Below, in pieces: positions 41,174-52,334 of a stretch of DNA of 64,000 bases. A program made the translations under genes and the position numbers. A model generated the notes under the pieces. The model ran no database searches, was not told the origin of the DNA, and saw nothing but the letters and a program-made list of their open reading frames with translations. Numbering within the stretch: the stretch's first letter is position 1; each line of letters begins with the position of its first letter. Source of the stretch: Atriophallophorus winterbourni (Eukaryota > Platyhelminthes > Trematoda > Plagiorchiida > Microphallidae); contig JACCGJ010000626.1 of assembly GCA_013407085.1 (NCBI GenBank), forward strand, positions 1 through 64,000. The letters are read 5' to 3'.

Positions 41174-44100
41174 CAATCTATCGACAAGTCTTCTAGACGG
41201 TTCAATGTCCAGAGAACAAGCTTTGGAAAATTATTACAAGTATGTTTAGTGTGTATTGTTTGGGTTTCCGTTTTTTATCGTTCCTAATACATCTGGCGGA
41301 TAACTAAACTTGTTCCGGAACAAAATTTCTTTCACTTCTATCATGCGCACCTTGCTGTAATCAACACCATCATTGAACGCATTACATCGGCAGCAAGTAC
41401 TGTGTGCTACTGAACCTATGGAGGATTAGACATACACTGGATGAAGTGCCTACACCTTGAATAAAACGCATGCGCTCAATTATTGCGACGCATCAAAACA
41501 GGCTTTCTTCAGTAACACATGTATGATGTATGAAAACACAAGCCTGGTCCAGACAAAGTGCCGCACAGTCAGAGACTGCACGTGGGCTAAGATACTGTCA
41601 GGTTGCCCAGGCCTAGACAGATATGATAGAAGGTTAATCAAACACTCCATAAAGATGTTTGCAACCATTCTGCATGGAATTCACTTTGATTCTTTCGTTT
41701 TTTAGACAGGCCTCTTTTAAATTTCATTGTTTGGTGTTATTTCAAGTGTTTGACTAGATAACGCATGTCGTGATACTTTGTTTGTGTTTTGGGAAAGACA
41801 TTTGAACTTCAAGATACACTATTCAAAATATTCTATTGTCGGTACTCGTTTTTCCATTCGGCCTTATTAAAAGGTGCAAAAAAGGACAAATTTTGTCTTC
41901 AGTATTTTGTTTCAATTTTAATTTTCGTACAATTTCCGTAAAATCGTCTGCTACCTTGATGAAAGCACAAGCCTGATCCAAGTAAAGTGCCGCACAGTCA
42001 CAGACTGCACGTGGGCTAAGATACTGTCAAGTTGCCGGGAGTGGCAGTGGGGATAAGCTCCCACTGTTTATAAAACGCTCCCATATGGCGCGCGTCTCAA
42101 ATAGCATCTGAAAACCAAGTCCAGCTTCTGGCCTGCACGAGTGGCTCCCCGAGCCCGGCGGAACTGCTTCTACGAACAGGAGAAGGGGCGAGGGCGAGTG
42201 ACTGGCGCCTGAAAACCAGTTTGCTTCGGGCAGATGTTGCTCGTTAGCCTGGGAGGGCATTTAATCTAAGGGAAGTAAAACCCTGATTTTCAACCTCCGC
42301 TGTCTTGCGGGATACCCGATCGCGGGAAAGGCTTCGGGAGAAAACCCTGAGGAAAAATCTGCGGCGGTTAATTGGTGCACACCACCTCTTTCTGTCAACT
42401 CCCTGCTGCCTTGCAGGTCGCACTTGGTTGTGCAAAGGCTAGAGAAGCTGACTCGAACAAACGCCGAGTGATGCTGGGGACGCCGCTTTGTATTCAAATT
42501 CCCAAGAATCTTCATTGAAGCCGACTCATCCTCCAAGAGGAGATAGTCGCACAAAGTAAAGTAAAGTAAGGTTGCCAAGGCCTGGACAGATATGAGGAAA
42601 AAAAGAACAGGAAGTGGTAGTGAGACTCCCGCCTGTTTCAGCGTGCAGCTCACTACCATCATCATCATCAAAGACAGCATACACCAGGAGCACGTACCGA
42701 ATGCTTAACTGCCATACAACCATGAAAAATTAAAATCCTGAAAGATGGAGAAGGGTGGGACTTAAATTGCTACGGCTTCTATAGAAAAGTAAGCACAAAC
42801 AAACTGGGGAGAGGTGCCTACACCTCGAATGGAACATACATTCAAACAACTTTCGTGAACGAGTAGAGCGACATCAGCAAGGCAGCTTCCTTGCGGCTTT
42901 CACTGTCATGCATCATAAGCTTTTCTCGTCACTCCACTTGACAACATACAAGGTTAAGCACACACTCCGAGAAGATGCTTAGTGCAAGACCGCCATTGAA
43001 CACAGTTTCGGGATATATCCTGAAGCGTAACTAACCACTGCGATATCTGATCGCGGGGACTTCAGCCTGGAAGACGCGCTGCGCCTACTTTGGAAAGGTT
43101 ACTAGTAAGGGTTTTTAACTGCCTATGCCATGTGACGGTTTAGTCACCCCGAGATTTACGCCAATCAGGATGTGGCGTCGCAAAAAGTATCTGTTTCGGA
43201 AGTCGGTGGTCCGGCATCCGTAAAACGTGTCCCAGTCAGCGTAACCTATGCAGGTTGATCTGCTTCTCTATATCGACATTAATACCCAACAACTTATTTC
43301 GGAGAGCATCGGTGCGCATACGATTGTAACAGCTAACACCGGTTGTCAACTACTTGGAGACGCCGAATGTGTTCTTTATGCAAGGTCCAAGTTTCGCACC
43401 AATACAGCCCGAACTGTCGCTTTATAGACTACCCTTGAGTAACAGAGACAGTCCTTTCTGACGCCAGAGGTGACCTAGGTTGCGGAATGCTACGGTCGCT
43501 TTAGAAATGCGTGCCGAGACCTCGTCATCTAACGATGCAGAATTAATGATACAACTACCGAGATACGTAAAACGATCCACAATTTCAAGCGCCTGATTGT
43601 CAAGTAATAAAGTGCTGTTTGATAAGTCGATATCCTGCAGCAGAACACTGCACTTAGAGGGTGCAAAACGCATTCCAAATGCGGGCACAATCCTAGATAG
43701 CTTGTTCAGTATCGCCTGTGCATCTTTGTACGAATCGAAGAGCAGAACTATATCATCAGCATAGTCCAAGTCGAGAAGCTTACCGCTTGGTGTTATGTGA
43801 ACTCCGAAAGATGGGGCTCCTTCGTTGCATAATTCCATGATGGCATCAATTACAAAATTGAACAAAAACGGAGAAATCGGGCATCCTTGTCGGACGCCAC
43901 TTGTGGTGTGGAATTTGGGTGAGAGTTCATTGTAAACCCTAACGCATCCGGATGTATGTGCATAAAGTGCACGTAGTATGTTGACATACTTTTGCGGAAC
44001 GCCTTTGCACAGCAAGGTCTTAAACAGGACATTTCGATCGACTGAATCAAATGCTCCTTTGAAGTCTAAAAAGATGGCTATTGTCGGCTGTCGATAAGTG

Positions 44101-46810
44101 TGCTGCAGTTCTAAGATCCGTCGAAGAGTAAAAATGTGATCGACACAGCCTCTGCCATGTCGGAAGCCAGCTTGCTGCTCTCGGATCTGTGATTCCCTAT
44201 GCGATGTTAATCTTCGAAGACATATGGACGCTAATAATCTCGTAATGATGGGGGTAAGACTTATCCCACGATGATTAGAGCATGAGCTTCGCACACCTTT
44301 TTTAAATATAGGTATGACAACCGATTCGCCCCAACTCGGAGGGACTGATTAGGACTTGGCCACCTTCTTTGAACAAAACAGGCGGTATGTCATGGGGGCC
44401 AGCAGCTTTGAATCGTTTCATGGATTCGATACATTTAATTTCTAAATCATTAGGGTGATCTACGCTAACAGACCAAGGATCACACTGCTTCAAATGAGGG
44501 AAAGATTCTGTTGCAGACGACCAGCTCACTACCTCTGGCCAATCAATTTAGCACGGTGTAAGCCGCACAGCACAAAGTACTGCACGATTGCACATCCTAA
44601 ATTTAGCGCTATAGCACCCACCCTACAGCTTTTAAACCTTCGAATCTTGTCCCATTACGGTCATCCCATATGGCTTCGGAATAAGGCTGCCCATAACACC
44701 TAATAACGCGATACAATCTTTTGTAATAATCACCACTAGACATTATTTTTCAATTTGTTTTTTATTCTAGGTTAAAGCACTTGTCTTGATCTTCTACAAG
44801 TTCAGTGATTTAATAGATCCCACCCTCTATCCTTTAGAGATGGTTGATGGATGAAATCACAAGCTTCATTAAGGAAATTTGCCGCGCAGTCAGAGGCTGC
44901 ACGTGGGTTAAAATACTGTCAGGTTGCCCAGGCCATGAAACAGAATTGGTAGTGAGACTCCAACGTGTTTCCGCATGCAGCGCAGTACCGGCGGCAAATC
45001 CATTTGGCACAGCTATACATGAGAAAACTACTGCACTTGAACTTCCTTCCGACATTATGCTGTTTATACTGCTGGTGATTTCCTTGTTCAGTCAACTCGG
45101 TAGTGAGACAGATAACACGAAGGCACATCTCGCGTCATTTTTGATTTCAAGCATCGTCTTTCACCAAATGTTTAATTTCAATTCACCGTTGTACCGCATT
45201 TACATGCGGTATGATATGTATGGACAGGCACTACTCTCGCATCCAATGCTAGTGTGATGTTCATTTCACACCCAGTCATGCTTCGGTCATTTTTGTGTGA
45301 TTAGATGAAAGTTACAAGGCGTAAAAAATTGTCATTCAATCCAAATATCTAGGTTACCCGCTATCGTCAAGCGTCGCGTCCGTGCTCTCAAAAAGCTTCA
45401 GTATGAAACCGTGAAAATCGATGAATTATTTTACCGCGAGTTACTCGAACTGGAAATGAAGTATGACAAAGATCATCAGCGGATTTTCGACGCGGTATGT
45501 GTGGCGTTTTTCTCTCTCAATGTTGGATATTTCTTCTAGCGGAAAGCGATTGTCAACGGTCTCAAGGAACCAGCAGACGATGAATGTGATTGGCCGTCAG
45601 ATGACGAGCATTTAGGAGCCGAAGGTGATGAAGTTGAGAAATTGTGCGACGAAGTAGGAAACAAAGCGAAAGTCATTGATGTAACCAATCCTGGTAAACT
45701 TTGCGTTGCAATTTTCTCACATTGTAGATACAGCTGATTTGAAAGGCATCCCAGAATTCTGGCTCCAGACTTTGCGCAATGTGCCAGCGATCTCACGAAC
45801 CATTGAGGAGCACGATGTCAACATATTGAAACACCTTACAGATATCAAATGCGTTCTGCATTCAGACGATCCAGTAAGCGATTTGCAAACCGATGACTGT
45901 TTATCTGCAGGGTTTCACTTTGGAGTTTCATTTCAGTCCAAATCCCTATTTTACCAACAACGTTTTGACCAAACGTTATTATTTCAACTACGATGTTTCT
46001 CCCGATGAACCGTTTGAGTACGAGGGTCCCGAAATTGTTCGAACAAAAGGGTAATCTACTATCACTTCCTTATGCCAAATTAGTTGTACAATCAACTGGA
46101 ATCCTGGAAAGAATGTTACAGTTAAAATGATCAAAAAAGTGCAGAAAAAGAAGGGCGCCCCTAGTGGACCTGGCTCAAAGCGCACCATCACTAAAAGTGT
46201 GCAGGAAGATTCATTTTTCAACTTTTTCGACCCACCCACACAAGGTAAGCCTCACCATTATCCTCTAATCACTTGATTTAGTTATGTCGGAGGATCTGGT
46301 AAATCCCGTCTTCGTATGTTACCACAAATATTTTTTTAGGATGATGATATTCAAGAACAGCTTGAGAATGATTTCCAGTTGGGACAAAGTTTGAGAGATA
46401 GCATTATTCCGAAAGCTGTCTTGTTTTTCACTGGTGAAGCAGTGATCCCTGATGTATGTTGCCTTCGGCTTGTTAATTTCTTATTTTCAGTCTGACGATG
46501 AAGAAGAAGATGATGATGATGACGACGACGATGATGATGAAGATGATGACGAATCAGCAGATGTGAGTCGTCCAGTGTTTTCTTGTGTTATTCTCTCATT
46601 ACTCCATTTGCATTGTCTATTTGGGTAGTTGCAATACTAGCTTGTTTAAATATGGAGACTTCAGCTCGCATTTCCAGAGCTAGGGTAGCTTTTCGTAACA
46701 TAGGTCATCTGTGGCGTCAAACAGGTTTGTCTCTAAAGCTCATCATGAATCACAAGTCTGGAGCCAGACCACGTGCCAAGCATTATGAAGCAGGAAACGC
46801 AGATAAGTAA
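41174..46810 (+). CDS. NAP1: Nucleosome assembly protein 1 (NAP1) homologue, 10-exon model, 5' end open
   Basis: Exons: 41174-41239, 45353-45494, 45540-45693, 45728-45873, 45911-46050, 46084-46244, 46282-46298, 46340-46453, 46491-46562 and 46739-46810. All introns are GT...AG and phases agree throughout. The protein has the NAP1 helix and fold: AIVKRRVRALKKLQ, ELEMKYDKDHQRIFDA, KGIPEFWLQTLRNVPAIS, FHFSPNPYFTNNVLTK, YEGPEIVRTKG, TINWNPGKNVTVKMIKK, SFFNFFDPP, DSIIPKAVLFFTGEA, then an acidic Asp/Glu run (46494-46560). NAP1 is a histone H2A-H2B chaperone that moves between cytoplasm and nucleus. Seven introns are 33-45 nt. The second exon is joined across a 4.1-kb intron full of repeats. The first exon listed (LLDGSMSREQALENYY) rests on splice phase and fit only. 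Upstream exons were not found. No stop or frameshift is seen, so it may be functional. Confidence 0.85.
41518..41628 (-). repeat. SINE-S copy 5
   Basis: Minus-strand 3' half of SINE-S: caagcctggtccagacaaagtgccgcacagtcagagactgcacgtgggctaag is the reverse of the family consensus, followed by gttgcccaggcctagacagatatga. Confidence 0.85.
41958..42040 (-). repeat. SINE-S copy 6, truncated
   Basis: The minus-strand 3' half (gaaagcacaagcctgatcca..cacgtgggctaagatactgtcaagttgcc) breaks off directly into the T repeat. Confidence 0.8.
42030..42440 (+). repeat. T repeat, copy 2
   Basis: Counterpart of 4096-4470. The match includes ggggataagctcc, gcgtctcaaatagc, ggaactgcttctac, aggagaaggggcgagg and gactggcgcctgaaaa. 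A block at 42467-42500 (gctggggacgccgctttgtattcaaattccca) further right also occurs at the 3' end of LINE H (56750-56785). Confidence 0.65.
42570..42660 (-). repeat. SINE-S copy 7, 5' half
   Basis: gttgccaaggcctggacagatatgagg leads into gtggtagtgagactcccgcctgtttcagcgtgcagctcacta, the reverse of the SINE-S centre and 5' half. Confidence 0.75.
42840..44529 (-). mobile_element. RTE-like LINE G1 (minus), RT to 3' end
   Basis: From right to left: spacer (DHPNDLEIKCIESMKRFKAAG, 44302-44529), RT (44294-43422), C-terminal domain in broken frames to about 43000, and a 3' UTR (about 42840-42990) whose reverse complement recurs at 49560-49640 and 51150-51240 (gatgcatgacagtgaaagccgcaa). It lies within the large NAP1 intron, antisense to the gene. 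5'-truncated. Confidence 0.8.
43422..44294 (-). pseudogene. LINE G1 reverse transcriptase
   Basis: 290 codons, open. Motifs: CSNHRGISLTPIITRLLASI, QQAGFRHGRGCVDHIFTLRRIL, IAIFLDFKGAFDSVDR (catalytic Asp), TSGVRQGCPISPFLFNFVID and LDLDYADDIVLLFDS (catalytic YADD, about residues 183-186), then MRFAPSKCSVLL and RFTYLGSCI. All the core RT residues are present. The order and wording fit RTE-like LINEs of flatworms. Downstream the frame breaks in the C-terminal domain, so full function is unlikely. Confidence 0.88.
44535..44600 (-). repeat. SINE-S copy 8, 5' end fragment
   Basis: tggccaatcaatttagcacgg..ccgcacagcacaaagtactgcacgattgcaca is the reverse of the SINE-S 5' end. It abuts the truncated end of LINE G1. 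Confidence 0.7.
44848..45010 (-). repeat. SINE-S copy 9
   Basis: This runs from aaatcacaagcttcattaagg through cgcgcagtcagaggctgcacgtgggtt and gtcaggttgcccaggcc to tggtagtgagactccaacgtgtttccgcatgcagcg. Confidence 0.8.
46612..46738 (+). pseudogene. LINE G fragment in the last NAP1 intron
   Basis: The plus strand reads VYLGSCNT, then in the next frame METSARISRARVAFRNIGHLWRQTGLSLK. LINE G1 has YLGSCII..DEVSARISKATVAFRNLGHLWRQKGLSLL. The fragment is about 127 bp and ends at ctctaaag, directly before the bases proposed as the last NAP1 exon. Confidence 0.8.
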
Positions 46811-47033
46811 GCGCGTGAAAAAGGGAAAGCAGGCAATCGGAATATGCAAAAGCAAATGCGCTAAACGCAGCTTGTTTTTGTAGTTTCACTGCATGCGATT
46901 TTTGTTTTGTTTTTTAAAAGATAATACCGGATTAAAAAATTATAACAATAGAATACACTGGCGCCACTGACTTCGGTTTGCAGCCATATCGCATAAAATT
47001 TCCAGCCAACTATTATATTGAAGCTTTTGGACC
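46811..47033. other. Probable NAP1 3' flank
   Basis: This follows the NAP1 stop and leads to the LINE H (-) 3' end. It has T-rich runs and no motif that I can defend as a poly(A) signal. Confidence 0.3.
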
Positions 47034-48935
47034 CTACCCAGGCAAACAAATACGCCCAACTGAGCCTAGCGCTACGGTGAGTTTCTTCATCCCAAAGCGC
47101 CACGTCCTGGACTGGCCACCTGATCGTTTCTCCCAGCTTCTGTCAGGCTCTGCGAATAAGGCGCGGTACGGTAAACGGTGAGGAGGCATTCTTGAAATAT
47201 CTCCCAACCATCGCAAACGAGCAAGCATCAGTATTCCTCTTAGCCCATGGCCACCTGGTCCTAACACCCGCTTGCAGACATCTATTTTTGTAACACGTTG
47301 CTGCCACCGAATGCGAGCAATCCTACTCAGACAACAGGTGCCAAAAACAGAAAGCCGACGAACATCTGCTCGGATATACCAGGTTTCGCAGCTATAAAAT
47401 AGTATAGCACGCACCACTGCGTTGTACACTCGGCCTTCAGTATGGAGTGAAACATCGCGTCGATGTCACAATTGGCGAAGATTAGCAAACGCTACACAAC
47501 TTGGCGAGCACGTTGTGAGATCTCGTCCTCGGCACAACCGCCAGTAGAGATACAGCTGCCAAGGTAAACTAAGCTGTCGACCAATTCAAGATTGATTTTC
47601 ACAGGAATCGCGCCGTCTCTGTGAAAATCGGAGAAATTACTGATTCTCCAAAGCATCGGAACGCGTTCCTCATCCCATATGTTGGCAAACAGAGCCTGAC
47701 GTTCGCAAACTAAAACGAAACCGCCATTTTTCAACAATGATAGTACTACAGCATCAGCACCTGATGCCCGATGCTTAAGACTCCGAAGTACATTGTAAAT
47801 CTCTGATTAAGTCGGAGCCTCGAGAAAAATCGACCATGAGGTACAGTGTTCCGTATGCTCGAAATCAGTGGGCGCAAAAGTCCAGTTAAACTGTGCCTCA
47901 AAATGTTCTGCCCATCGCTCCATGCGCCTGTGCATGTTAAAATCTTGCGAACCATTTACGTCACATATCAGCTCACTGATGCCTGGTTGCCCGCTTCCAT
48001 TAGTTCTTATGAGTTGGAAGAATTTTCTGAAATTGCTTACAGCTGCCGCAGATTCCATTTCCGTCGCCTTAAAACTCCACCAACTTTCCCCGTCAGTACT
48101 CAAACTGGCAACCAGTTTACGTTTAATAAACCTTCGTGACTCATCATGTTTGCTATCAGCTTAGCAAAGACTAACGCATGATCAGACTCTAGACAGGTGC
48201 CCCGATATGAACGGCAATCTTGCACACTCCTCCGCCACCAGTAGCTGATAGCAATATGGTCAATTTGCGTGAAAGATTAAGATTTCCACTTGGAGCAGTG
48301 ACGCTTCTAATGGCGGAAGTTAATTCTGGCAAGGTATAGCCTGTGCTCTGAGCACACGCTAAGCAATCTTTCACCGTTTTACGATGACAATCGAGACCAA
48401 ACCTTCCACCCACGAAATGCTCATTTAAATATAGGCGGCCTACATGTGCCTTCATGTCTCCAGCTAAGACAACGATGTCACTCCTCTAACAAGTCTAATG
48501 AGTTCTTGTGATCTTCCATAAAACTCATCCTTATCATGTTCAGAGTTACAATTAGTCGGTGCGTAGGCAGCAACCACAAAGAAATTGCGGGATTGATTGC
48601 GAAATCAGCTTTTCTTGCACGAACCCTTTAGTCTTACTGCACAAAGGCGACTGTCGACTGGGATCCAGTCTAACAGTGCGACCTCAGCTCGCTCACTCAA
48701 GACGATTCCGACACCAGCTTGACCAGACACAATGGCATCGTCATCAGTGGACAGGCGTAGATAGTGTGACTTGCGTAAGTTCGAAGGGTTAGACAATCGC
48801 GTAACTGAGCTAGAGTTATGCACGCGTGTTTCCGACAAACAGCACACCGACATCAAGGCTATCAAGTGTGCGAGCCAAGGCTGCCTGCTGTCAGATGCTA
48901 GCTATAGTCCGTACATTAAACCGCTAATTCGAATA
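47034..48935 (-). pseudogene. RTE-like LINE H1 (minus): endonuclease, spacer, C terminus; RT core deleted
   Basis: From right to left: endonuclease (VCCLSETRVHNSSSV and GQAGVGIVLSERAEVALLDWIPVDSRLCAVRL, 48605-48900; GDMKAHVG and HRKTVKDCLA, 48189-48455), spacer (RRMERWAEHFEAQFNW, 47807-48103), a piece ending LSLLKNGG (about 47735), then VDSLVYLGSCISTGGCAEDEIS (47492-47737) and the C-terminal domain (ILFYSCETWYIRADVRRL; RLRWLGDISRMPPHRL, 47034-47429). The KAFD, PQG and YADD blocks are missing between about 47720 and 47740, an internal deletion of roughly 250 codons. Confidence 0.8.
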
Positions 48936-49830
48936 GTACGCGCGGGTGGAAGAACGCTCTTGAAGCATTCGAAGCAGGTAAAATATTCGAAGTGGCTAAA
49001 TTTGAAAACGTCAGTGAACAAGCTGCACTTTTTTAGGGCTACCGAAAAACTGCAAAACGGAAAACAGACTATAAGGCCACAGTACTGGCGGTTTACCTCT
49101 ACGGATGTGAAACCTGGACACCGGGAAAAGAATAAATAAGACGTCTACATAACTTGGACAATCGTTTTCTCCGCATCATTGCCGGAGTTACTTGGCACCA
49201 ATGGATACGTAACGCAACTATCCATAACAGAATCTTTGGCTAGACGTCGAAAAAATGTCCATAGAAATTCGCTGGTTATATCACGTATTTCGAATGGGAA
49301 ATCATCGTTTTCCTAACGCAGTTTCGTTCGCCACTCCCAACTCGGAATAGCGTCGTTGTTATGTTGGTCATACTCTGACTTGGCTTAAACAGATGAAGGC
49401 TTTGACTGTTAAAATAGCTGCGGTCGGTGTGATCCGTCTTCCAGGCTGGTGTCCAAATGATGAAAAATCGTAGTTGCTTCTTACTCTTAGCGATATTGCC
49501 CAAAATCATGTTCAGTGGCGGTCTTGTTGTGTTTGATCAATCTTGTATGTTGTCAGGTAAAGTGGCGAGGAAATCTTGTTGTGATGCGTGACAGTGAAAG
49601 CCGCAACGAAACTGTCATTCTGTTGTCGCTCTACTCGTTTGCTTGAATGCATGTTTGATTCCAGATGTAGGAACCACATCCCAGTGTGTCTGTGTCTAAT
49701 CTTGTATAGTTTGAGTAACTTTTTAGGTCCCACCCTCCCCATATCTGTTAGTATTTTTACTAGGTCATGTTTGTATGGGAGTTAAGCACTCGGTACTTGT
49801 TACCGGTTATGCTGTAAATGATGATGATGA
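48936..49830 (+). pseudogene. RTE-like LINE G2 C-terminal and 3' UTR fragment (plus)
   Basis: From about 49060: VYLYGCETWTPGKE, stop, IRRLHNLDNRFLRIIAGVTWHQWIRNATI, then noisy coding to HVQWRSCCV near 49520, and a 3' UTR with gatgcgtgacagtgaaagccgcaacgaaactg (also at 51150-51240 and, inverted, at 42890-42950). The first 120 bases carry no recognisable block. Confidence 0.65.
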
Positions 49831-50735
49831 TTACCCTAACCTGTTACAACTGAGCCTAATTCAGGAGCAACGTTTTACTTGTTTATTGTCATCTAATTGG
49901 TAAATTTAGCCGATACATTGCCGGATCTCACCTGGTAACTATAGTTTTTCGGTTGGGACCCAGTGGAATTTTCTGACGACTGTGTTCTAGCGATGACATT
50001 GTCTTTTGAATCCTCTCGTCTTGGCTCACAGAACAACACTCGTATTCCGAATGTTATATTTTCTGAAGTGACGGCGTTATGCAATACAATCTAGTTCGAA
50101 GTGAAAGAAGCAATGGAATAGAGAAAAGGACAGTACTGTTGTTCACTGTTGTCTCCGATATCCTGGTGTTAATAACTTCGCGCCATTTAATTTTTGAAAC
50201 TGGCCGTGAGGCAGACAGGCTTTTGAATCACATGTTCGCGAAAGATAGAATAAATAGAAGTGTACAATAATAAATGTGTAGAGACAGCTTGACCGAGATC
50301 AGTATTTAGTTTCACTTGCTCATCATCAAAAAAGCCCTCAAATGGAATATACGAAAGCGCGTAATTTATTTGCAACTTATCTATCTAACTTCATTGTGCA
50401 GTTATTCAACCAAATTTCGCATTATAAAATCACTAATAACTACATTTTTTCCAGGAAAAACCCGCTCACGTAAGTTTCAATGAATGAAATTTTTTGTCAA
50501 AATTCACTGTTTTGCCTAAATGCGAGCACCAACTGCCAGAGCCATCTATGCGGCTCGCTGCTAAGAGTCGCATGAGTATGTGCTCATGCGCCTTTCTAGC
50601 GCGAGGTCCATGGTTTCATATCTCTCTCGTGGTGCACTTTCGGTGAAAATATGTTTGACCGTGTTTCTCTACCTTGCATCATAGATCAAGGATGACTTGT
50701 TATTATACCACGTGTATGTGTAATTCCCTCATGCT
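49831..50735. other. Non-repetitive stretch with a possible micro-exon
   Basis: No transposon motif was recognised. ORFs 49893-50084 (-) and 50079-50270 (+) are short and unsupported. At 50455-50469 a 15-base segment, GAAAAACCCGCTCAC, lies between a strong acceptor (attttttccag) and donor (gtaagttt), and could be a symmetrical micro-exon. Confidence 0.3.
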
Positions 50736-50739
50736 ACGA

Positions 50740-50855
50740 TTACCTCGATTATCTGTCTGCTCTGGGCAACCTGGACAGTATCTCAGCCCAGGGCAGTCTC
50801 TGAGTGTGACGGCACTTTGCATTGATCAGGCCTTGTGCTTTCATCACACCTCGCG
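50740..50855 (+). repeat. SINE-S copy 10, 3' half
   Basis: ctgtctgctctgggcaacctggacagtatctcagccc and cagtctctgagtg..cggcactttgc..gatcaggccttgtgctttcat match the family. Confidence 0.8.
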
Positions 50856-50949
50856 AGCCAACCTTCCACTTCAAGTGCCGCTTGAACGTCCTGCTTGATT
50901 TGAATTCGACCAAGTCAACAGTGGATCCAGATTATATTTTGATCGATCT

Positions 50950-51605
50950 AGGCCTGTGTCATCTCACTTAGACAGCTAAAAACCCTTACTAGTAACCTTT
51001 CTAAAGTCTGGTCAGCACGACTTACGGGCTGGTTCCCTGCGACAAGTAGTTAGTTATGCCTCAGGATTTGCCCTGAAACCGTGTTAATTGGCGGTCTAAC
51101 ACTAATCTTCTGGAGTTGTTTTCAATTGGAGTAACGCTGAAGGCTTGTTATGATGCATGACATAAAAGCTGCAATGAAGCTGTTGTGCTGATATCGCTCT
51201 ACTCGGTCACGAAACTTGATTGATTTCATGAGTGCGTTTGAGGTGGGTAATGACAACCGGTATTTAGCTAGCATGAGAATCGTAAGACCGTGGTAGCCAA
51301 TCCGTCACGTGTCATGGACAGCTAAAGAACTTAACTAGGGGTCCCCGTGATCACACATCGCAGTGTTTGGTTGTGTAACTGGATAAGTCTCGAAACCGTG
51401 TTCAGAGGCGGTCTTGTAGTAAATATGATCGCAATTGAAGTATCTAAGTATGGGCTATTTTTACCATTGAGCATGTGTAAAGTGCTCCTTTTGGACTAGC
51501 TAGGTGTGACATGGTTAGCTTGTTATGATGTTATAGTAAAAACCACAATGAAGCTGTCGTGCTGTCCCCTCACCCTTCACGAAACTTGATTGGATGCATG
51601 CTCCA
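50950..51605 (+). repeat. Two tandem LINE G 3'-end fragments (plus)
   Basis: The sequence 50985-51240 (ctttctaaagtctggtcagcacgac.., gaaaccgtgttaattggcggtct.., gttatgatgcatgacataaaagctgcaatgaagctgt) and then 51395-51605 (gaaaccgtgttcagaggcggtcttgt.., gttatgatgttatagtaaaaaccacaatgaagctgtcg) represent the same 3' region twice. It matches 49500-49640. Non-coding debris. Confidence 0.65.
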
Positions 51606-51607
51606 TT

Positions 51608-51870
51608 CTAGATGTATGCACTTGCACGGATGTGCAATCGTACAACACCTCTGTGCTGTGCGGCTAGCACTACTAAATTGATTGGCCACAGGCAGTGAGC
51701 CACATGCTGAAGCACGCTGGAGTCTCACTACCATCTCTATTCTCTATTTCCTTTCTCATATCTTTCTACCCCGGGGCCACCGGCAGTATCTTAGCCGACT
51801 CGCTGTCTCTGACTGTGCAGCACTTTGCCCGGACCAGGCTTGTGCTTTCATACATTCACGTATACCGGTA
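51608..51870 (+). repeat. SINE-S copy 11 (near full length)
   Basis: From gcacggatgtgcaatcgtac through aaattgattggccacaggcagtgagccacatgctgaagcacgctggagtctcactacc to cttgtgctttcatacattcacg. Confidence 0.85.
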
Positions 51871-52074
51871 TGATGCTGTCTCTGCTGGTGATGATGAACT
51901 GACATGTGTAGTCGATTACTGTGCGACACTGCCATGATTCAGACGTGTAATTTCATAAATACATGCACGGTGTTCCATCTGGCTGCTTTTCGTTGTTTCT
52001 CGCAGTATCACATCAACAGACATTTCATGTAGTTGTCGAACGTTATTTTTCGTGATTCTTTGTTTGTATTTCAG

Positions 52075-52141
52075 CGCCACGGGGGACGTCACCAACGTCA
52101 ACAGGCGGGAGAGCAACCTGAGTGCAAGCAGCAATAGACTG
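52075..52141 (+). other. Possible host exon
   Basis: A GC-rich 67-base segment, unlike its AT-rich surroundings, sits after a strong acceptor (ttgtttgtatttcag) and before gtgcat. Read from its second base it encodes ATGDVTNVNRRESNLSASSN and RL. No family is recognised, and no partner exon with matching phase was found. Confidence 0.25.
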
Positions 52142-52334
52142 GTGCATTTTTCTCCATTTGTATCATTGGTGGTTCCGCCTTGCATTTAAGAAAATGATCC
52201 TATTATTGATGCTCATGTTTGTCAATAGATTATTCGTGGTTTACGCGACGTTTTGTTTGCGAACGTTTTAAGTGGGCTTTGTTGCACGTCACACGCATCC
52301 TATCTAAATATCGTTGTCCTGTTCTTTTTTCTTC

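Larger units (their letters stand above)
41240..45352 (+). other. 4.1-kb NAP1 intron packed with repeats
   Basis: The donor gtatgt at 41240 follows TATTACAA. The acceptor atatctag ends at 45352. The two exon edges make one Lys codon, so phase agrees. Inside are SINE-S copies, a T repeat and LINE G1. The smaller introns of the gene have none of these. The stretch 45011-45352 shows no element I recognise. Confidence 0.6.
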
